64,000 nucleotides of DNA from Streptomyces violaceusniger Tu 4113 (GTDB taxonomy: Bacteria; Actinomycetota; Actinomycetes; Streptomycetales; Streptomycetaceae). Where the stretch lies: contig NC_015957.1 in NCBI RefSeq assembly GCF_000147815.2, forward strand, positions 62,001 to 126,000. Direction: 5' to 3'. How positions within the stretch are numbered: the first letter of the stretch is position 1; every line of letters starts with the position of its first letter. The position numbers were made by a program, and so were the translations under genes. Under the pieces are notes generated by a model. That model made no database searches. It was not told the origin of the DNA and was given only the letters and a program-made list of their open reading frames with translations. Positions 53,049 to 61,667 of the stretch are shown piece by piece.

Positions 53049-55799
53049 ATGGCCCGGTTTATGGGTCGATCGTGGGCTGCCCGCATGATCCCCGGTCGGC
53101 GCCCACGGAGTCGGCGCCGGGAGCGCCCGGAGGTGGCGGGCCGGCGCTTTCGATCGTGGCTGAGCGTCCGCAGCGTCGCCGGCCAGGTCTTCGTCCTCCA
53201 ACTCGTGATCGTGCTGCTCCTCGGCGCGGCGGCGACCATCGCCCTGGTGCTCCAGGTGCGGCACGACGCCACCGACGAGGCCCGCGGCCGGTCCGTCGCG
53301 GTCGCCGAGGCCTTCGCCAACTCCCCCGGCATCGTCCAGGCCCTGCACAGCCGCAACCCGACCAAGGTGCTCCAGCCGAGAGCCGAGGCCGCCCGGAAGA
53401 AATCCGGGCTCGACTTCGTCGTGGTCGTGACCCCGAAGGGCATCCGGCTCACCCACCCCAAGCCCAATCGGATCGGCAAGCACTTCATCGGCGCCATCGG
53501 CCGCCCGCTGCGGGGGCACACCATCACCGAGAGCCGCCCCGGGACCCTCGGCCCGGCGATGCAGGCGGTTGCCCCGATCTTCGACAGCCATCACAGGGTC
53601 GTCGGCCTGGTGGGCGCGGGGATCACGATCCAGAAGGTGAGCGGGCTCGCCAACCGCCAGCTCCCGCTGCTCGTCGGCGCCGTCTCCGCCTCCCTCGTCC
53701 TCGCCACCGGCGGCACCGCCCTGGTGAGCAGGCGGCTGCGGCGGCAGACCCGCGGCCTGGACCCGGTGGAGATGACGCGGATGTACGAGCACCATGACGC
53801 GGTGCTGCACTCGGTGCGCGAGGGCGTGCTGATCGTCGGCGGCGACGGGCGGCTGGTGCTCGCCAACGACGAGGCGCGCCGGCTGCTCGATCTGCCGCCG
53901 CGGCCGGAGGGGCGGCTGGTCGACGATCTGGGCCTGGAGCCCCATGTCGCCGACGTCCTGGCCGCCGGGCGCGATGTCACCGACGAGGTGCTGGTGGCCG
54001 GTGACCGGCTGCTGGCCATCAACAACCGGCTGACCGACCGCGACGGCGGCCCGCCCGGCAGCGTCGCCACCTTGCGCGACTCCACCGAACTGCGCGCCCT
54101 CTCCGGCCGCGCCGACGTGGCCCAGAAGCGGCTCAAGCTGCTGTACGACGCGAGCGTGGAGATCGGCACCACGCTCGATGTGGCCCGGACCGCCGAGGAG
54201 CTGGCGCAGGTGGCGGTGGACCGCTTCGCCGACTTCGTCACGGTCGACCTGGCGGAGCCCGTGGCGCGCGGCGATGAGCCGCTGGCGGTCGGGGGTGTCG
54301 AGATGCGCCGGGAGGCGGTCCACGGGATCCGGCCCGGCCAGAGCCACCCCTTCTATCCGGTCGGCCGGGTGTTCTCGTTCGTCCCGACCTCGCCCCAGGC
54401 GTTCGGGCTGAGCAGGGGGGAGCCGGTCGTCGAGGCCGATCTCACCGAGTCCCCCGGCTGGCAGGCGCAGGACCCCGAGCGGACCGCCAAGATCATCGAA
54501 TACGGCGTCCGGTCGCTGGTCACCGTGCCGCTGCGGGCCCGGGGCGTGCTGCTGGGCGTGGTCAGCTTCTGGCGGATGAAGCAGCGCGAGCCCTTCGAAG
54601 AGGAAGAGGTGTCCCTCGCCGAGGAGCTCGCCGCGCATGCCGCGGTCTGTATCGACAACGCCCGCCGCTACACCCGCGAACACACGATGGCGGTCACCCT
54701 GCAGCACAGCCTGCTGCCCCGAGCCCTGCCGGAGCAGAACGCGCTGGATGTGGCCTTCCGCTATCTGCCGGCCGAGTCGGGGGTCGGGGGCGACTGGTTC
54801 GACGTCATCCCGTTGCCCGGAGCGCGGGTGGCGCTGGTGGTGGGCGATGTGGTGGGGCATGGTCTGCATGCGGCGGCGACGATGGGGCGGCTGCGGACGG
54901 CGGTGCACAACTTCTCCACGCTCGATCTCCCGCCCGATGAGATCCTGTCCCATCTCGACGATCTGATCGCCCGGATCGACCAGGACGAGGGCCCTGGCGG
55001 GCCGGATGGCGACGGCGGTGGGGGTGAGGGGATCACCGGGGCGACGTGTCTGTACGCGATCTACGATCCGGTGACGCGGCGGTGCACGATGGCGCGGGCC
55101 GGTCATCCGCCGCCCGCGCTGGTGCGTCCGGACGGCTCCGTGGAGTTCCTCGATCTCCCGGCCGGGCCGCCGCTGGGCCTGGGCGGGCTGCCGTTCGAGA
55201 CCGCCGAGGTGCAACTGGCCGAGGGCAGCAATCTCGTCCTCTATACCGACGGGCTCATCGAGGACCGCCGCCGGGAGATCGACACCGGTCTTGAGATGCT
55301 GCGCGACGCCCTGTCCCACCCCGACCGGACGCCCGAGGAGATCTGCACCGAGGTGCTGGACGCGCTGCTGCCCAGCAACCCGAGCGATGACATCGCCCTG
55401 ATCGCCGCCCGTACCCGGGTCGTCGGCGGCGACCGGGTGGCCTCCTGGGACGTGCCGTCCGACCCCGCCGCCGTGGCCGGGGTGCGAGCCGAGGTGATGC
55501 GGAAGCTGGCGGAGTGGGGGCTGGACGAGGCGGCGTTCACCGCCGAGCTGGTGCTCAGCGAACTGATCACCAACGCCATCCGCCACGCCACCGGCCCGAT
55601 CCGGGTGCAGTTGCTCCGCGACAAGGCCCTGATCTGCGAGGTCTCCGACACCAGCAGCACCTCCCCGCATCTGCGGTACGCGGCGACGACGGACGAGGGC
55701 GGCCGGGGGCTCTTCCTGGTCGCCCAGTTCGCCGAGCGCTGGGGCACCCGCTACACCTCGGACGGCAAGGTCATCTGGGCCGAGCTGGCGATTCCGTGA
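53049..55799 (+). CDS. Membrane sensor PP2C phosphatase (Cache-PAS-GAF-PP2C-HATPase)
   Basis: This protein of about 916 residues has a basic N-terminus, a first membrane helix (VFVLQLVIVLLLGAAATIALVL), an outer CitA-like Cache domain (about 75-205), a second helix (LLVGAVSASLVLATGGTALV), PAS (about 250-350), GAF (about 370-550), a PP2C SpoIIE-type domain (VGGDWFDVIPLP, VVGDVVGHG, SDDIALIAAR) and a C-terminal HATPase (LVLSELITNAIRHAT, EGGRGLFLV). It should sense an external carboxylate-like ligand and control an anti-sigma pathway. The start is uncertain; ATG 53049, 53061 and 53085 all lack a clear ribosome site. It precedes the conservon by 246 bp. Confidence 0.85.
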   Translation: MARFMGRSWAARMIPGRRPRSRRRERPEVAGRRFRSWLSVRSVAGQVFVLQLVIVLLLGAAATIALVLQVRHDATDEARGRSVAVAEAFANSPGIVQALHSRNPTKVLQPRAEAARKKSGLDFVVVVTPKGIRLTHPKPNRIGKHFIGAIGRPLRGHTITESRPGTLGPAMQAVAPIFDSHHRVVGLVGAGITIQKVSGLANRQLPLLVGAVSASLVLATGGTALVSRRLRRQTRGLDPVEMTRMYEHHDAVLHSVREGVLIVGGDGRLVLANDEARRLLDLPPRPEGRLVDDLGLEPHVADVLAAGRDVTDEVLVAGDRLLAINNRLTDRDGGPPGSVATLRDSTELRALSGRADVAQKRLKLLYDASVEIGTTLDVARTAEELAQVAVDRFADFVTVDLAEPVARGDEPLAVGGVEMRREAVHGIRPGQSHPFYPVGRVFSFVPTSPQAFGLSRGEPVVEADLTESPGWQAQDPERTAKIIEYGVRSLVTVPLRARGVLLGVVSFWRMKQREPFEEEEVSLAEELAAHAAVCIDNARRYTREHTMAVTLQHSLLPRALPEQNALDVAFRYLPAESGVGGDWFDVIPLPGARVALVVGDVVGHGLHAAATMGRLRTAVHNFSTLDLPPDEILSHLDDLIARIDQDEGPGGPDGDGGGGEGITGATCLYAIYDPVTRRCTMARAGHPPPALVRPDGSVEFLDLPAGPPLGLGGLPFETAEVQLAEGSNLVLYTDGLIEDRRREIDTGLEMLRDALSHPDRTPEEICTEVLDALLPSNPSDDIALIAARTRVVGGDRVASWDVPSDPAAVAGVRAEVMRKLAEWGLDEAAFTAELVLSELITNAIRHATGPIRVQLLRDKALICEVSDTSSTSPHLRYAATTDEGGRGLFLVAQFAERWGTRYTSDGKVIWAELAIP

Positions 55800-55903
55800 A
55801 GCTTCGGCGGCGAAACGCTTCCCGGGCCGTGACGTTTTCGGGGCCGTGACGCTTGCGAGCGATGGCAGCGGCATATGCGTCCGGAACGTGACGCTTCTCA
55901 GTG
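55794..55903. repeat. Degenerate repeats of a phosphatase gene 3' end
   Basis: CCGTGAAGCTT at the stop codon (TGA 55797-55799) is echoed by GCCGTGACGTTTT near 55828, GCCGTGACGCTT near 55843 and ACGTGACGCTT near 55886. The copies are diverged but share the CCGTGA-CGCTT core. Beyond them up to 56045 nothing else is recognised. Confidence 0.55.
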
Positions 55904-56045
55904 CTCCGATTTGACGGACCGTCATGCTCCATGTCATGAGCGGGACCGGTCAAAGTGACGTGACTCCACTAACATGTGGCGCCCACGGCTTGATGTCCGC
56001 GTGGTCCAGCCAAAAACCCTCAACGCGCCCATGAGGACCTGATAG

Positions 56046-57653
56046 ATGTCAGCACACATATCCAGCCATCCGCACAAAGGGCCCTCGGTGACACGTGGGG
56101 CCCTGACCGTCCCCCTGCTGGCAGCCGTCGTCGCCGGTGGAGCGGGACTGTGGGTGACCACCGCCGTGCCGTCCGCCCAGCGCGCCTCCGTCGCCGTCTT
56201 CTGCTCAGTGGCGGCCGTGCTGCTGGGGGTGGCGCTCGCGGTCGCCACCAACCGCTCGCGGACCATCGGCCGTCTCCAGGAGCGGGTCACGGAGCTGGAG
56301 ACCACGGCCGCCGCCAAGGAGATCGAGGCCACCCGGCTCGCCGAGGAAACGATTCCGTCCGCGGTGCGGAGACTGCGCGAGGGCGGCTCGGCGGAAACCG
56401 TGATCACCCGCATGGAGCGCCCCACCAGCCGGGCCCATCAGCAGCTCCTGCGGGTGTTGCTGCGCGAGATCGGCGACGGTGAGCGGATGCGCGCCTCCGC
56501 GATGGCCGCGTGCGCCAACGCCGCGGGCCGCGTCCAGGCGCTGGCCACCAGCATGCTGGCCGATCTGCGGGAAATGGAGAACCGCCACGACGAGACCGTC
56601 CTCGGCGATCTGCTGAAGTTGGACCACACCACTGCCCAGGCGGGCCGGATCGCGGACAGTATCGCGGTGCTGACCGGTGCGCGCTCCGGGCGCCGCTGGA
56701 CCAAGCCGATCGTCATGGAGTCCGTGCTGCGCGGCGCGATCGGCCGGATCAGCGCCTTCCAGCGGGTACGGGTCCACTCGGCCAGCAACGCCGCGGTGGC
56801 CGGTTACGCGGCCGAGGGCGTCATGCACGCCCTCGCCGAACTGATGGACAACGCCGCCAGCTTCTCGCCTCCCACCGAGGAGGTGCATGTGTACGTCGAG
56901 GAGACGCACGCGGGCGTCGTGGTGACCATCGAGGACGGCGGACTCGTGATGGGCCCGGCCGCCCTGGACCGCGCCCAGAAGTCCGTCTCCTCCGAGAGCC
57001 TGGACCTGATGAGCCTGTCCGGCACCCGGCTGGGCCTGGCGGTCGTCGGCTGTCTGGCCCGTAAGCACGGGCTGACCGTCTCCTTCCGGCCGTCCGCGCG
57101 GGGCGGCACCGGCGTGATCGTCCTGATCCCGCAGCAGTTGATCACGCACGTCAACCAGGACGCGGTCGTTCTCGACACACCGGGCTCCGTCCGCTCCGGG
57201 GTCCCCCGGCAGGCGTCCGCCCAGGCCGTCGGGTCCACGGCCACCACCACCGCGGCGCCCGCCGCGACGGCCCCCGCACCCGCCACCTCGCCGTCCCCTT
57301 CGCTGTCCCCTTCGCCGTCGTCCGCGCCGGAGCCCGCCGCGCCGGAGCCCGCCGCGCAGCCCTCACGGCCCGTCAACGGACTGCCCAAGCGGCGCCGTGG
57401 CGAGACGCTGGCCGCCGCCACCCGGTCGGCCGCCCAGGCGGCCGAGGCGGAACCCAAGGCCAAGACCAGCCGTCCACGACCCGAGGAAGCCGGAGCCCGC
57501 TTCGGCGCCTTCCGCCAGGCGGCCCGCCGTGGTTCCGCCACCGGTGCTCCGTGTGACACCGAGCCTTCGGTATCCGCAGATCACAACGAGACCGCCGAGT
57601 CCGCCGCCGAGCCTGCCGAGTCCGCCGAGCCTGCCGAGAACGACAAGCCGTGA
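56046..57653 (+). CDS. cvnA: Conservon sensor-kinase-like protein CvnA
   Basis: This 535-residue protein has two N-terminal membrane helices (about 20-40 and 48-70), a coiled-coil stretch, a helical region with LLKLDHTTAQAGRIADSIAVL and an HATPase domain with N box HALAELMDNAASFSPP and G-rich EDGGLVMG. The C-terminal third is a disordered Pro/Ala/Ser tail. In known conservons CvnA senses a signal and works with CvnB-D in a G-protein-like relay at the membrane. It is the first gene of a tight five-gene unit. ATG 56046; the short leader gives no clear promoter. Confidence 0.9.
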   Translation: MSAHISSHPHKGPSVTRGALTVPLLAAVVAGGAGLWVTTAVPSAQRASVAVFCSVAAVLLGVALAVATNRSRTIGRLQERVTELETTAAAKEIEATRLAEETIPSAVRRLREGGSAETVITRMERPTSRAHQQLLRVLLREIGDGERMRASAMAACANAAGRVQALATSMLADLREMENRHDETVLGDLLKLDHTTAQAGRIADSIAVLTGARSGRRWTKPIVMESVLRGAIGRISAFQRVRVHSASNAAVAGYAAEGVMHALAELMDNAASFSPPTEEVHVYVEETHAGVVVTIEDGGLVMGPAALDRAQKSVSSESLDLMSLSGTRLGLAVVGCLARKHGLTVSFRPSARGGTGVIVLIPQQLITHVNQDAVVLDTPGSVRSGVPRQASAQAVGSTATTTAAPAATAPAPATSPSPSLSPSPSSAPEPAAPEPAAQPSRPVNGLPKRRRGETLAAATRSAAQAAEAEPKAKTSRPRPEEAGARFGAFRQAARRGSATGAPCDTEPSVSADHNETAESAAEPAESAEPAENDKP

Positions 57654-57667
57654 CAGAAGGAACGCCG

Positions 57668-58102
57668 ATGAACACCACCGACCGCAGCTTGGACTGGCTG
57701 TTGGAGAACCTGCTGGAGAAGACCCCGGGGTCGCGCCACGCGCTGGTGCTGTCGCGGGACGGGCTCAAACTGTGCCTCTCCTCCGGGTTGTCCGTGGACC
57801 AGGCCGATCAGCTGGCGGCCATCGCGTCGGGCATCCAGAGCCTCGCCCATGGCGCGTCCATCGAGTTCGGCGACGGCAGCGGCGGCGTACGGCAGTCGAT
57901 GACGGAGTTCCACGGGGGAATTCTGTTCATCGTCGAGGCCGGCGAAGGCGCCCATCTCGCCGTGGTGGCCCATGACGAGGCCGATGTCGGCATCATCGGC
58001 CACAACATGAACGAGCTGGTCGAGCAGATCGGCGACCATCTGCGAGCCGCCCCGAGGGTGGCCGCGGGCGACAGCGACACCGGCGGCGGGGCGACGGCAT
58101 GA
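57668..58102 (+). CDS. cvnB: Conservon roadblock/LC7 protein CvnB
   Basis: This 144-residue protein is a roadblock/LC7 domain: LDWLLENLLEKTPGSRHALVLSRDGLKLCLSSGLSVDQADQLAAIASGIQSLAHGASIEFG. Related MglB proteins act on a small GTPase as GAP or GEF, so CvnB probably regulates CvnD. AAGGA lies 7 bases before ATG 57668; a GTG at 57650 overlapping the cvnA stop is an alternative start. Its stop overlaps cvnC by ATGA. Confidence 0.92.
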   Translation: MNTTDRSLDWLLENLLEKTPGSRHALVLSRDGLKLCLSSGLSVDQADQLAAIASGIQSLAHGASIEFGDGSGGVRQSMTEFHGGILFIVEAGEGAHLAVVAHDEADVGIIGHNMNELVEQIGDHLRAAPRVAAGDSDTGGGATA

Positions 58103-58461
58103 TCCGAGGGCCGCTGGACAAGGAGGGGCCGGACCGGCTGTACACCGTCACCGGCGGCCGCAGCCGGGCGGACGAGAGCCGGTTCGACATGGTCACGCTG
58201 ATCGTCAGCGAAAGCGACCCCACCCCCGGGATGCAGTCCGAGCACGTCCGGATCCTGCGGATGTGCCGCCGCCCCCTGTCGGTCGTGGAGATCTCCTCGT
58301 ATCTGGAACTGCCCGTCAGCGTGGTCAAGATCCTGCTGTGCGATCTGCTGGACACCGGCCGGATCACCGCGCGCCATCCGCAGGCGGCGGCCCGTCCCGG
58401 TGGCCGGCTGCCCGGGCCCGAAACCCTGAAGAAGGTGCTCGTTGCACTCCAGAATCTCTGA
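58099..58461 (+). CDS. cvnC: Conservon DUF742 protein CvnC
   Basis: This 120-residue protein matches DUF742: RLYTVTGGRSRADESRFDMVTLIV, then SEHVRILRMCRRPLSVVEISSYLELPVSVVKILLCDLLDTGRI. The second half looks like a winged helix. It is an invariant conservon component whose biochemical role is unknown. The start overlaps cvnB (ATGA at 58099), and its last 20 bases overlap cvnD, so the three are translationally coupled. Confidence 0.92.
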   Translation: MIRGPLDKEGPDRLYTVTGGRSRADESRFDMVTLIVSESDPTPGMQSEHVRILRMCRRPLSVVEISSYLELPVSVVKILLCDLLDTGRITARHPQAAARPGGRLPGPETLKKVLVALQNL

Positions 58462-59086
58462 CGACACCGTCAGCATGGCACTCCCCGGCAGCACCGGACA
58501 CGCTCCGCTGCGGGAGAGCGCGAGCAACGGTCTCAAGATCGTGATCGTGGGCGGGTTCGGCGTCGGCAAGACGACGATGGTGCGGTCGGTCAGCGAGATC
58601 CGCCCGCTGAGCACCGAGGAGACGATGACGCAGGCGGGCGTCGGCATCGACGACGCCTCGTTCGTACGGCACAAGACCACCACCACGGTGGCCTTCGACT
58701 TCGGCCGGATCAGCCTGGACGAGCAGATGGTGCTCTATCTGTTCGGCGCCCCGGGCCAGGAGCGGTTCTGGTTCCTGTGGGACCGGCTCTTCTCCGGGAC
58801 CCTGGGCGCGGTCGTCCTGGTGGACACCAATCGGCTGTCCGACTCCTGGTACGCCCTGGACCGGCTGGAGCACCACGGCACGCCGTTCATCGTGGCCCGC
58901 AACAACTTCACCGAGCCGCAGCACTCGCTGGAGGAGGTGCGGGAGGCCCTCGACCTCCCGCCCGAGGTGCCGATGATCGACTGCGACGCCCGTAAGCGCG
59001 ACTCCAGCAAGGCCGTACTGGTCGCGCTCGCCCGCTACCTCTACTCCCTCTCCACCAACGGCGCCGCCGGGGAGAGCACCGCGTGA
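58442..59086 (+). CDS. cvnD: Conservon Ras-like GTPase CvnD
   Basis: This 214-residue GTPase has the P-loop GGFGVGKTTMVRSVSEI, a switch segment with TTTTVAFDFGRI, the G3-type FGAPGQERFWFLWDRL and a G4-like region at VARNNF. It lacks the canonical NKxD, as conservon GTPases usually do. It is expected to switch with CvnA/B at the membrane. The start is TTG 58442, inside cvnC; ATG 58475 is an alternative that keeps the whole GTPase. The stop overlaps the P450 gene (59083-59086). Confidence 0.92.
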   Translation: MHSRISDDTVSMALPGSTGHAPLRESASNGLKIVIVGGFGVGKTTMVRSVSEIRPLSTEETMTQAGVGIDDASFVRHKTTTTVAFDFGRISLDEQMVLYLFGAPGQERFWFLWDRLFSGTLGAVVLVDTNRLSDSWYALDRLEHHGTPFIVARNNFTEPQHSLEEVREALDLPPEVPMIDCDARKRDSSKAVLVALARYLYSLSTNGAAGESTA

Positions 59087-60429
59087 CCACGCCCGACCCC
59101 ACGTCCCCGTTCGAGGACCTGTCGGAGGACCTGCCCGAGGATTTGTCGGAGGACTCGCCCGAGGACCTGGCCGAGGACCCGCCCGAGCCCGTCTTCCGGT
59201 CCGCCCCCGCGCCGCCCGACGGGGTGGTGCCCACCGGGTCGCTGCCGCTGGACTACCAGCGGTTCCGGGACGAACCGCTGGACCTCTACCGGGAGTTGCG
59301 CCGGGACCACGGCCCGGTCGTGCCCGTCCTGCTGGACGGCAAGATCCCCGTCTGGGCGGTGCTCGGCTACCGCGAGGTGGTCCGGGTCACCACCGATCCC
59401 CGGCTGTTCGCCCGCGACTCCCGCCGCTGGCACTCCTGGCATCTGGTGCCGCCCGACTGGGAGTTGATGACCTTCGTCGGCTACCGCCCGACCATGCTCT
59501 TCAGCGAGGGCGCCGAGCACCAGCGGCGGGCCGAGGCGATCTGGGACGGTCTGGCATCGGTGGACCAGTTCGAACTGCGCACGCAGTGCGAGCGCGTCGC
59601 CGACCGGCTGATCGACACCTTCGCGGGCAGCGGCCGGGCCGATCTGGTGGCGGAGTACGCCAGCCAGATCCCGCTGCGCGTGGTGACCCGGCTGTACGGT
59701 CTGGACGACACCGAATCCGCCGCCATCCAGGACGACGCGCTCCACCTCACCGGACCCGAAGGCCCCCTCGCGCTGCGGAACATGCAGACCAGGACGGAGG
59801 CGCTGATCAAGCGCGTCCGGGAGAACCCCGGCCAGGTCAACGTCGCCGCCCATCTGGTGGCCCACCCCGCCGGGCTCACCGACGACGAGATCGTCAACGA
59901 CCTGCTCGGCAGCGTCTACGCCGTCCAGCAGCCCACCAGCGACCTGATCGGCAACGCCCTCCGGCTGATGCTGACGGACGAACGGTTCGCCATCACCCTC
60001 TCCGGCGGCCGGCGCAGCGTCGGCCAGGCGCTCAACGAGGTGCTGTGGGAGGACACCCCGGTCCCGTTCTGGATCGGCCGCTGGGCCGCCGAGGACACCA
60101 TGCTCGGCGGACGCCGCATCAGGAAGGGCGACTGTCTGATGCTGGGCCTCGCCGCGGCCAACGCCGACCCCGACGTACGCCCGGACTTCCACTCCGGCGC
60201 GGGCGGCAGCCAGGCCCATATGGCCTTCAGCCACGGCAAGCACGGCTGCCCCTCGGCCGCCCGTGAGATCGCCGAGGTCATCGCCGGCGCCGCGGTCGAG
60301 GTCCTGCTCGACCGCCTCCCGGACGTCACCCTGTCCGTCGCCCCGGACGACCTCGAATGGCGGGTCACGCTGATGATGCGCGGCGTGGCCGCCCTCCCGG
60401 TCCGGTTCACCCCGGCCCACCTGGACTGA
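59083..60429 (+). CDS. Conservon-linked cytochrome P450, CYP157-like
   Basis: This 448-residue P450 has the heme-ligand Cys in FSHGKHGCPSAAREIAE. The K-helix reads ALNEVLWEDTPVPFW: the Glu is present but Trp replaces the Arg of ExxR, as described for CYP157 proteins. The I-helix reads SVYAVQQPTSDLIG, without the usual acid-alcohol pair. The first 35 residues are an acidic repeat (EDLSEDLPEDLSEDSPEDLAED). GTG 59083 overlaps the cvnD stop. P450s commonly close conservons; the substrate is unknown. The last 23 bp overlap the convergent DUF7848 gene. Confidence 0.88.
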   Translation: MTTPDPTSPFEDLSEDLPEDLSEDSPEDLAEDPPEPVFRSAPAPPDGVVPTGSLPLDYQRFRDEPLDLYRELRRDHGPVVPVLLDGKIPVWAVLGYREVVRVTTDPRLFARDSRRWHSWHLVPPDWELMTFVGYRPTMLFSEGAEHQRRAEAIWDGLASVDQFELRTQCERVADRLIDTFAGSGRADLVAEYASQIPLRVVTRLYGLDDTESAAIQDDALHLTGPEGPLALRNMQTRTEALIKRVRENPGQVNVAAHLVAHPAGLTDDEIVNDLLGSVYAVQQPTSDLIGNALRLMLTDERFAITLSGGRRSVGQALNEVLWEDTPVPFWIGRWAAEDTMLGGRRIRKGDCLMLGLAAANADPDVRPDFHSGAGGSQAHMAFSHGKHGCPSAAREIAEVIAGAAVEVLLDRLPDVTLSVAPDDLEWRVTLMMRGVAALPVRFTPAHLD

Positions 60430-60793
60430 CCCGCTCTCCGTCCCCCGGCCCGGTCCCCCGGCGGTGCGTCGCGGCCGGGGGACGGGGACCGCCAGGACAC
60501 TCTGCACCGAGTCGAGGCGTTACCTCGGTCCAATTCGCGTGCGGCTCCTCGCCGGGGTCGGTCATGGCGGCGTTGAAGTACTGGAACGCCGACAGCTCGT
60601 AGCCGCTGTGGTGCGTCAGGCCCGCGTGCTTGAGACACCACATCTGGGCGTCATCCGCGTCGGCGGTGTCGGCGGAGCGTTCGCCGCAGGTGAGGCACTT
60701 GCCGAAGTGACGCACAGCCATGGCGGGCATGGCTGTCAGCGTCCATTCGGCAAATCGGTATCGGCCTCGCGTGATCCCGTTGCCCGCGCTCAT
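60407..60793 (-). CDS. Small Cys-containing protein (DUF7848-like)
   Basis: This 128-residue protein has the pattern of a small actinobacterial family: YRFAEWTLTAMPAMAVRHFGKCLTCGERSADTADADDAQMWCLKHAGLTHHSGYELSAFQYFNAAM. CLTC plus a later C and H could hold zinc. The Pro/Gly-rich C-terminus overlaps the P450 3' end. ATG 60793 overlaps the upstream gene's TGA (ATGA), and GAGG lies seven bases before it. It is third in a three-gene coupled operon reading leftwards. Function is unknown. Confidence 0.65.
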   Translation of the reverse strand: MSAGNGITRGRYRFAEWTLTAMPAMAVRHFGKCLTCGERSADTADADDAQMWCLKHAGLTHHSGYELSAFQYFNAAMTDPGEEPHANWTEVTPRLGAECPGGPRPPAATHRRGTGPGDGERVSPGGPG

Positions 60794-61185
60794 CCGCATG
60801 CCTCAGCCGGAAGCTGCGGCCCGTCGCCGTCGGCGCCGCCGTCCTGGTCGCTGTCGTCGGCTTCGTGTTCGTCGTCGGGTACGGGCAGGCGGGCGCCCCG
60901 GCTGTCGGCGATGCGCAACACATCGCCGAGGCACTGCCTGGCCGCCCGCAGCGCGAGGCGTAGCGCGTACTCCCCGGCTTTGCGGTCGTCCAGGACGGCT
61001 TGGACACCCTTGAGGACGTCGGCGCCGTCGCGCAACTGGTCTGCCTCGATCTCGTCCGCGATACGGGTCAGTGCGCCCGGGGAGCCGTTCGTGGACAGGA
61101 AGCACGGCTTGCCGGTGTCGGTCTCCCACGGCAGCAGGCGCAGCCCCGGCGTGGGTCCGGGAGCGGCGTTGCGGTCGTAGCTCAT
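60790..61185 (-). CDS. Hypothetical protein, middle gene of coupled operon
   Basis: This 131-residue protein has no recognised domain. The middle is helical (LTRIADEIEADQLRDGADVLKGVQAVLDDRKAGEYALRLALRAARQCLGDVLRIADSRG) and the C-terminus is acidic. It has no signal peptide. Its ATG overlaps the stop of the preceding gene (ATGA at 61182-61185) and its stop overlaps the next start, so all three proteins are probably made together. Genes of this type often accompany Streptomyces HTH regulators, as here. Confidence 0.65.
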   Translation of the reverse strand: MSYDRNAAPGPTPGLRLLPWETDTGKPCFLSTNGSPGALTRIADEIEADQLRDGADVLKGVQAVLDDRKAGEYALRLALRAARQCLGDVLRIADSRGARLPVPDDEHEADDSDQDGGADGDGPQLPAEACG

Positions 61186-61484
61186 CGGGCTGTCACCTTC
61201 ATGCCGTGAATCCGGCGCGGGCCGATGTCGACGCCGTACGTCGCGAGCACCAGCGCCCGCCGTCGCGCCCGTTGGCGCCGCTCCTGCTGTCGCCGCTCGT
61301 GCGCGAGGAGGTAGGGGCGGACAAGGCCGCTGTCCTCACCCCGCAACACGGAGACGCGCGGGAGACGGGCCATCGACACGTCCACGGTCGGTACGGGGAC
61401 TGTCTCAGCGCTGCGGTGCCGTCCCGGTGCGGGGAGCAGTAACCGCAACAGCAATTCGAAGATGCGGGCGATACAGTGCGGCAT
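61182..61484 (-). CDS. Hypothetical basic protein, first gene of coupled operon
   Basis: This 100-residue protein starts at ATG 61484, with GGAGG eight bases upstream. It begins with an amphipathic or hydrophobic segment (CIARIFELLLRLLLPAPG) and ends basic and arginine-rich (AHERRQQERRQRARRRALVLATYG). No family is recognised. Codon 15 is TTA (61440-61442), so translation of the whole coupled operon may depend on bldA. It is divergent from the HTH regulator at 61668, with the putative operator between them. Confidence 0.6.
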   Translation of the reverse strand: MPHCIARIFELLLRLLLPAPGRHRSAETVPVPTVDVSMARLPRVSVLRGEDSGLVRPYLLAHERRQQERRQRARRRALVLATYGVDIGPRRIHGMKVTAR

Positions 61485-61586
61485 GTCGTCAACCTCCACA
61501 GGGTTGGTGGCCACGTCCCCGGGCCGTCGCCACGGTCGCGGGGGTCTGTGCGTCAGTCATCCCCCACACTTCCGCCCCTGGTTGCG

Positions 61587-61619
61587 CGTTCCTACTTCGT
61601 TCCATGACCGTTAGGAACG
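61587..61619. promoter_or_regulatory. Inverted repeats between divergent genes, putative operator
   Basis: CGTTCCTA (61587-61594) and TAGGAACG (61612-61619) are perfectly inverted. A second CGTTCC is at 61598-61603. The site lies midway between the leftward small-gene operon and the rightward HTH gene, suiting autoregulation by the HTH protein. Confidence 0.6.
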
Positions 61620-61667
61620 GAATGGGTCTACCGTGGGAAACGTGCCTAACGTCCCAGGGGGTTGCCG

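Noticed and set aside
52794..55937. Very long minus-strand open frame joined to the small membrane protein
   Set aside because: Only the last 152 residues are protein-like and have an ATG with AAGGAG; the rest is antisense to the PP2C sensor gene.
58442..58475. Frameshift between cvnC and cvnD
   Set aside because: The overlap is the usual translational coupling of conservon genes; both reading frames are intact.
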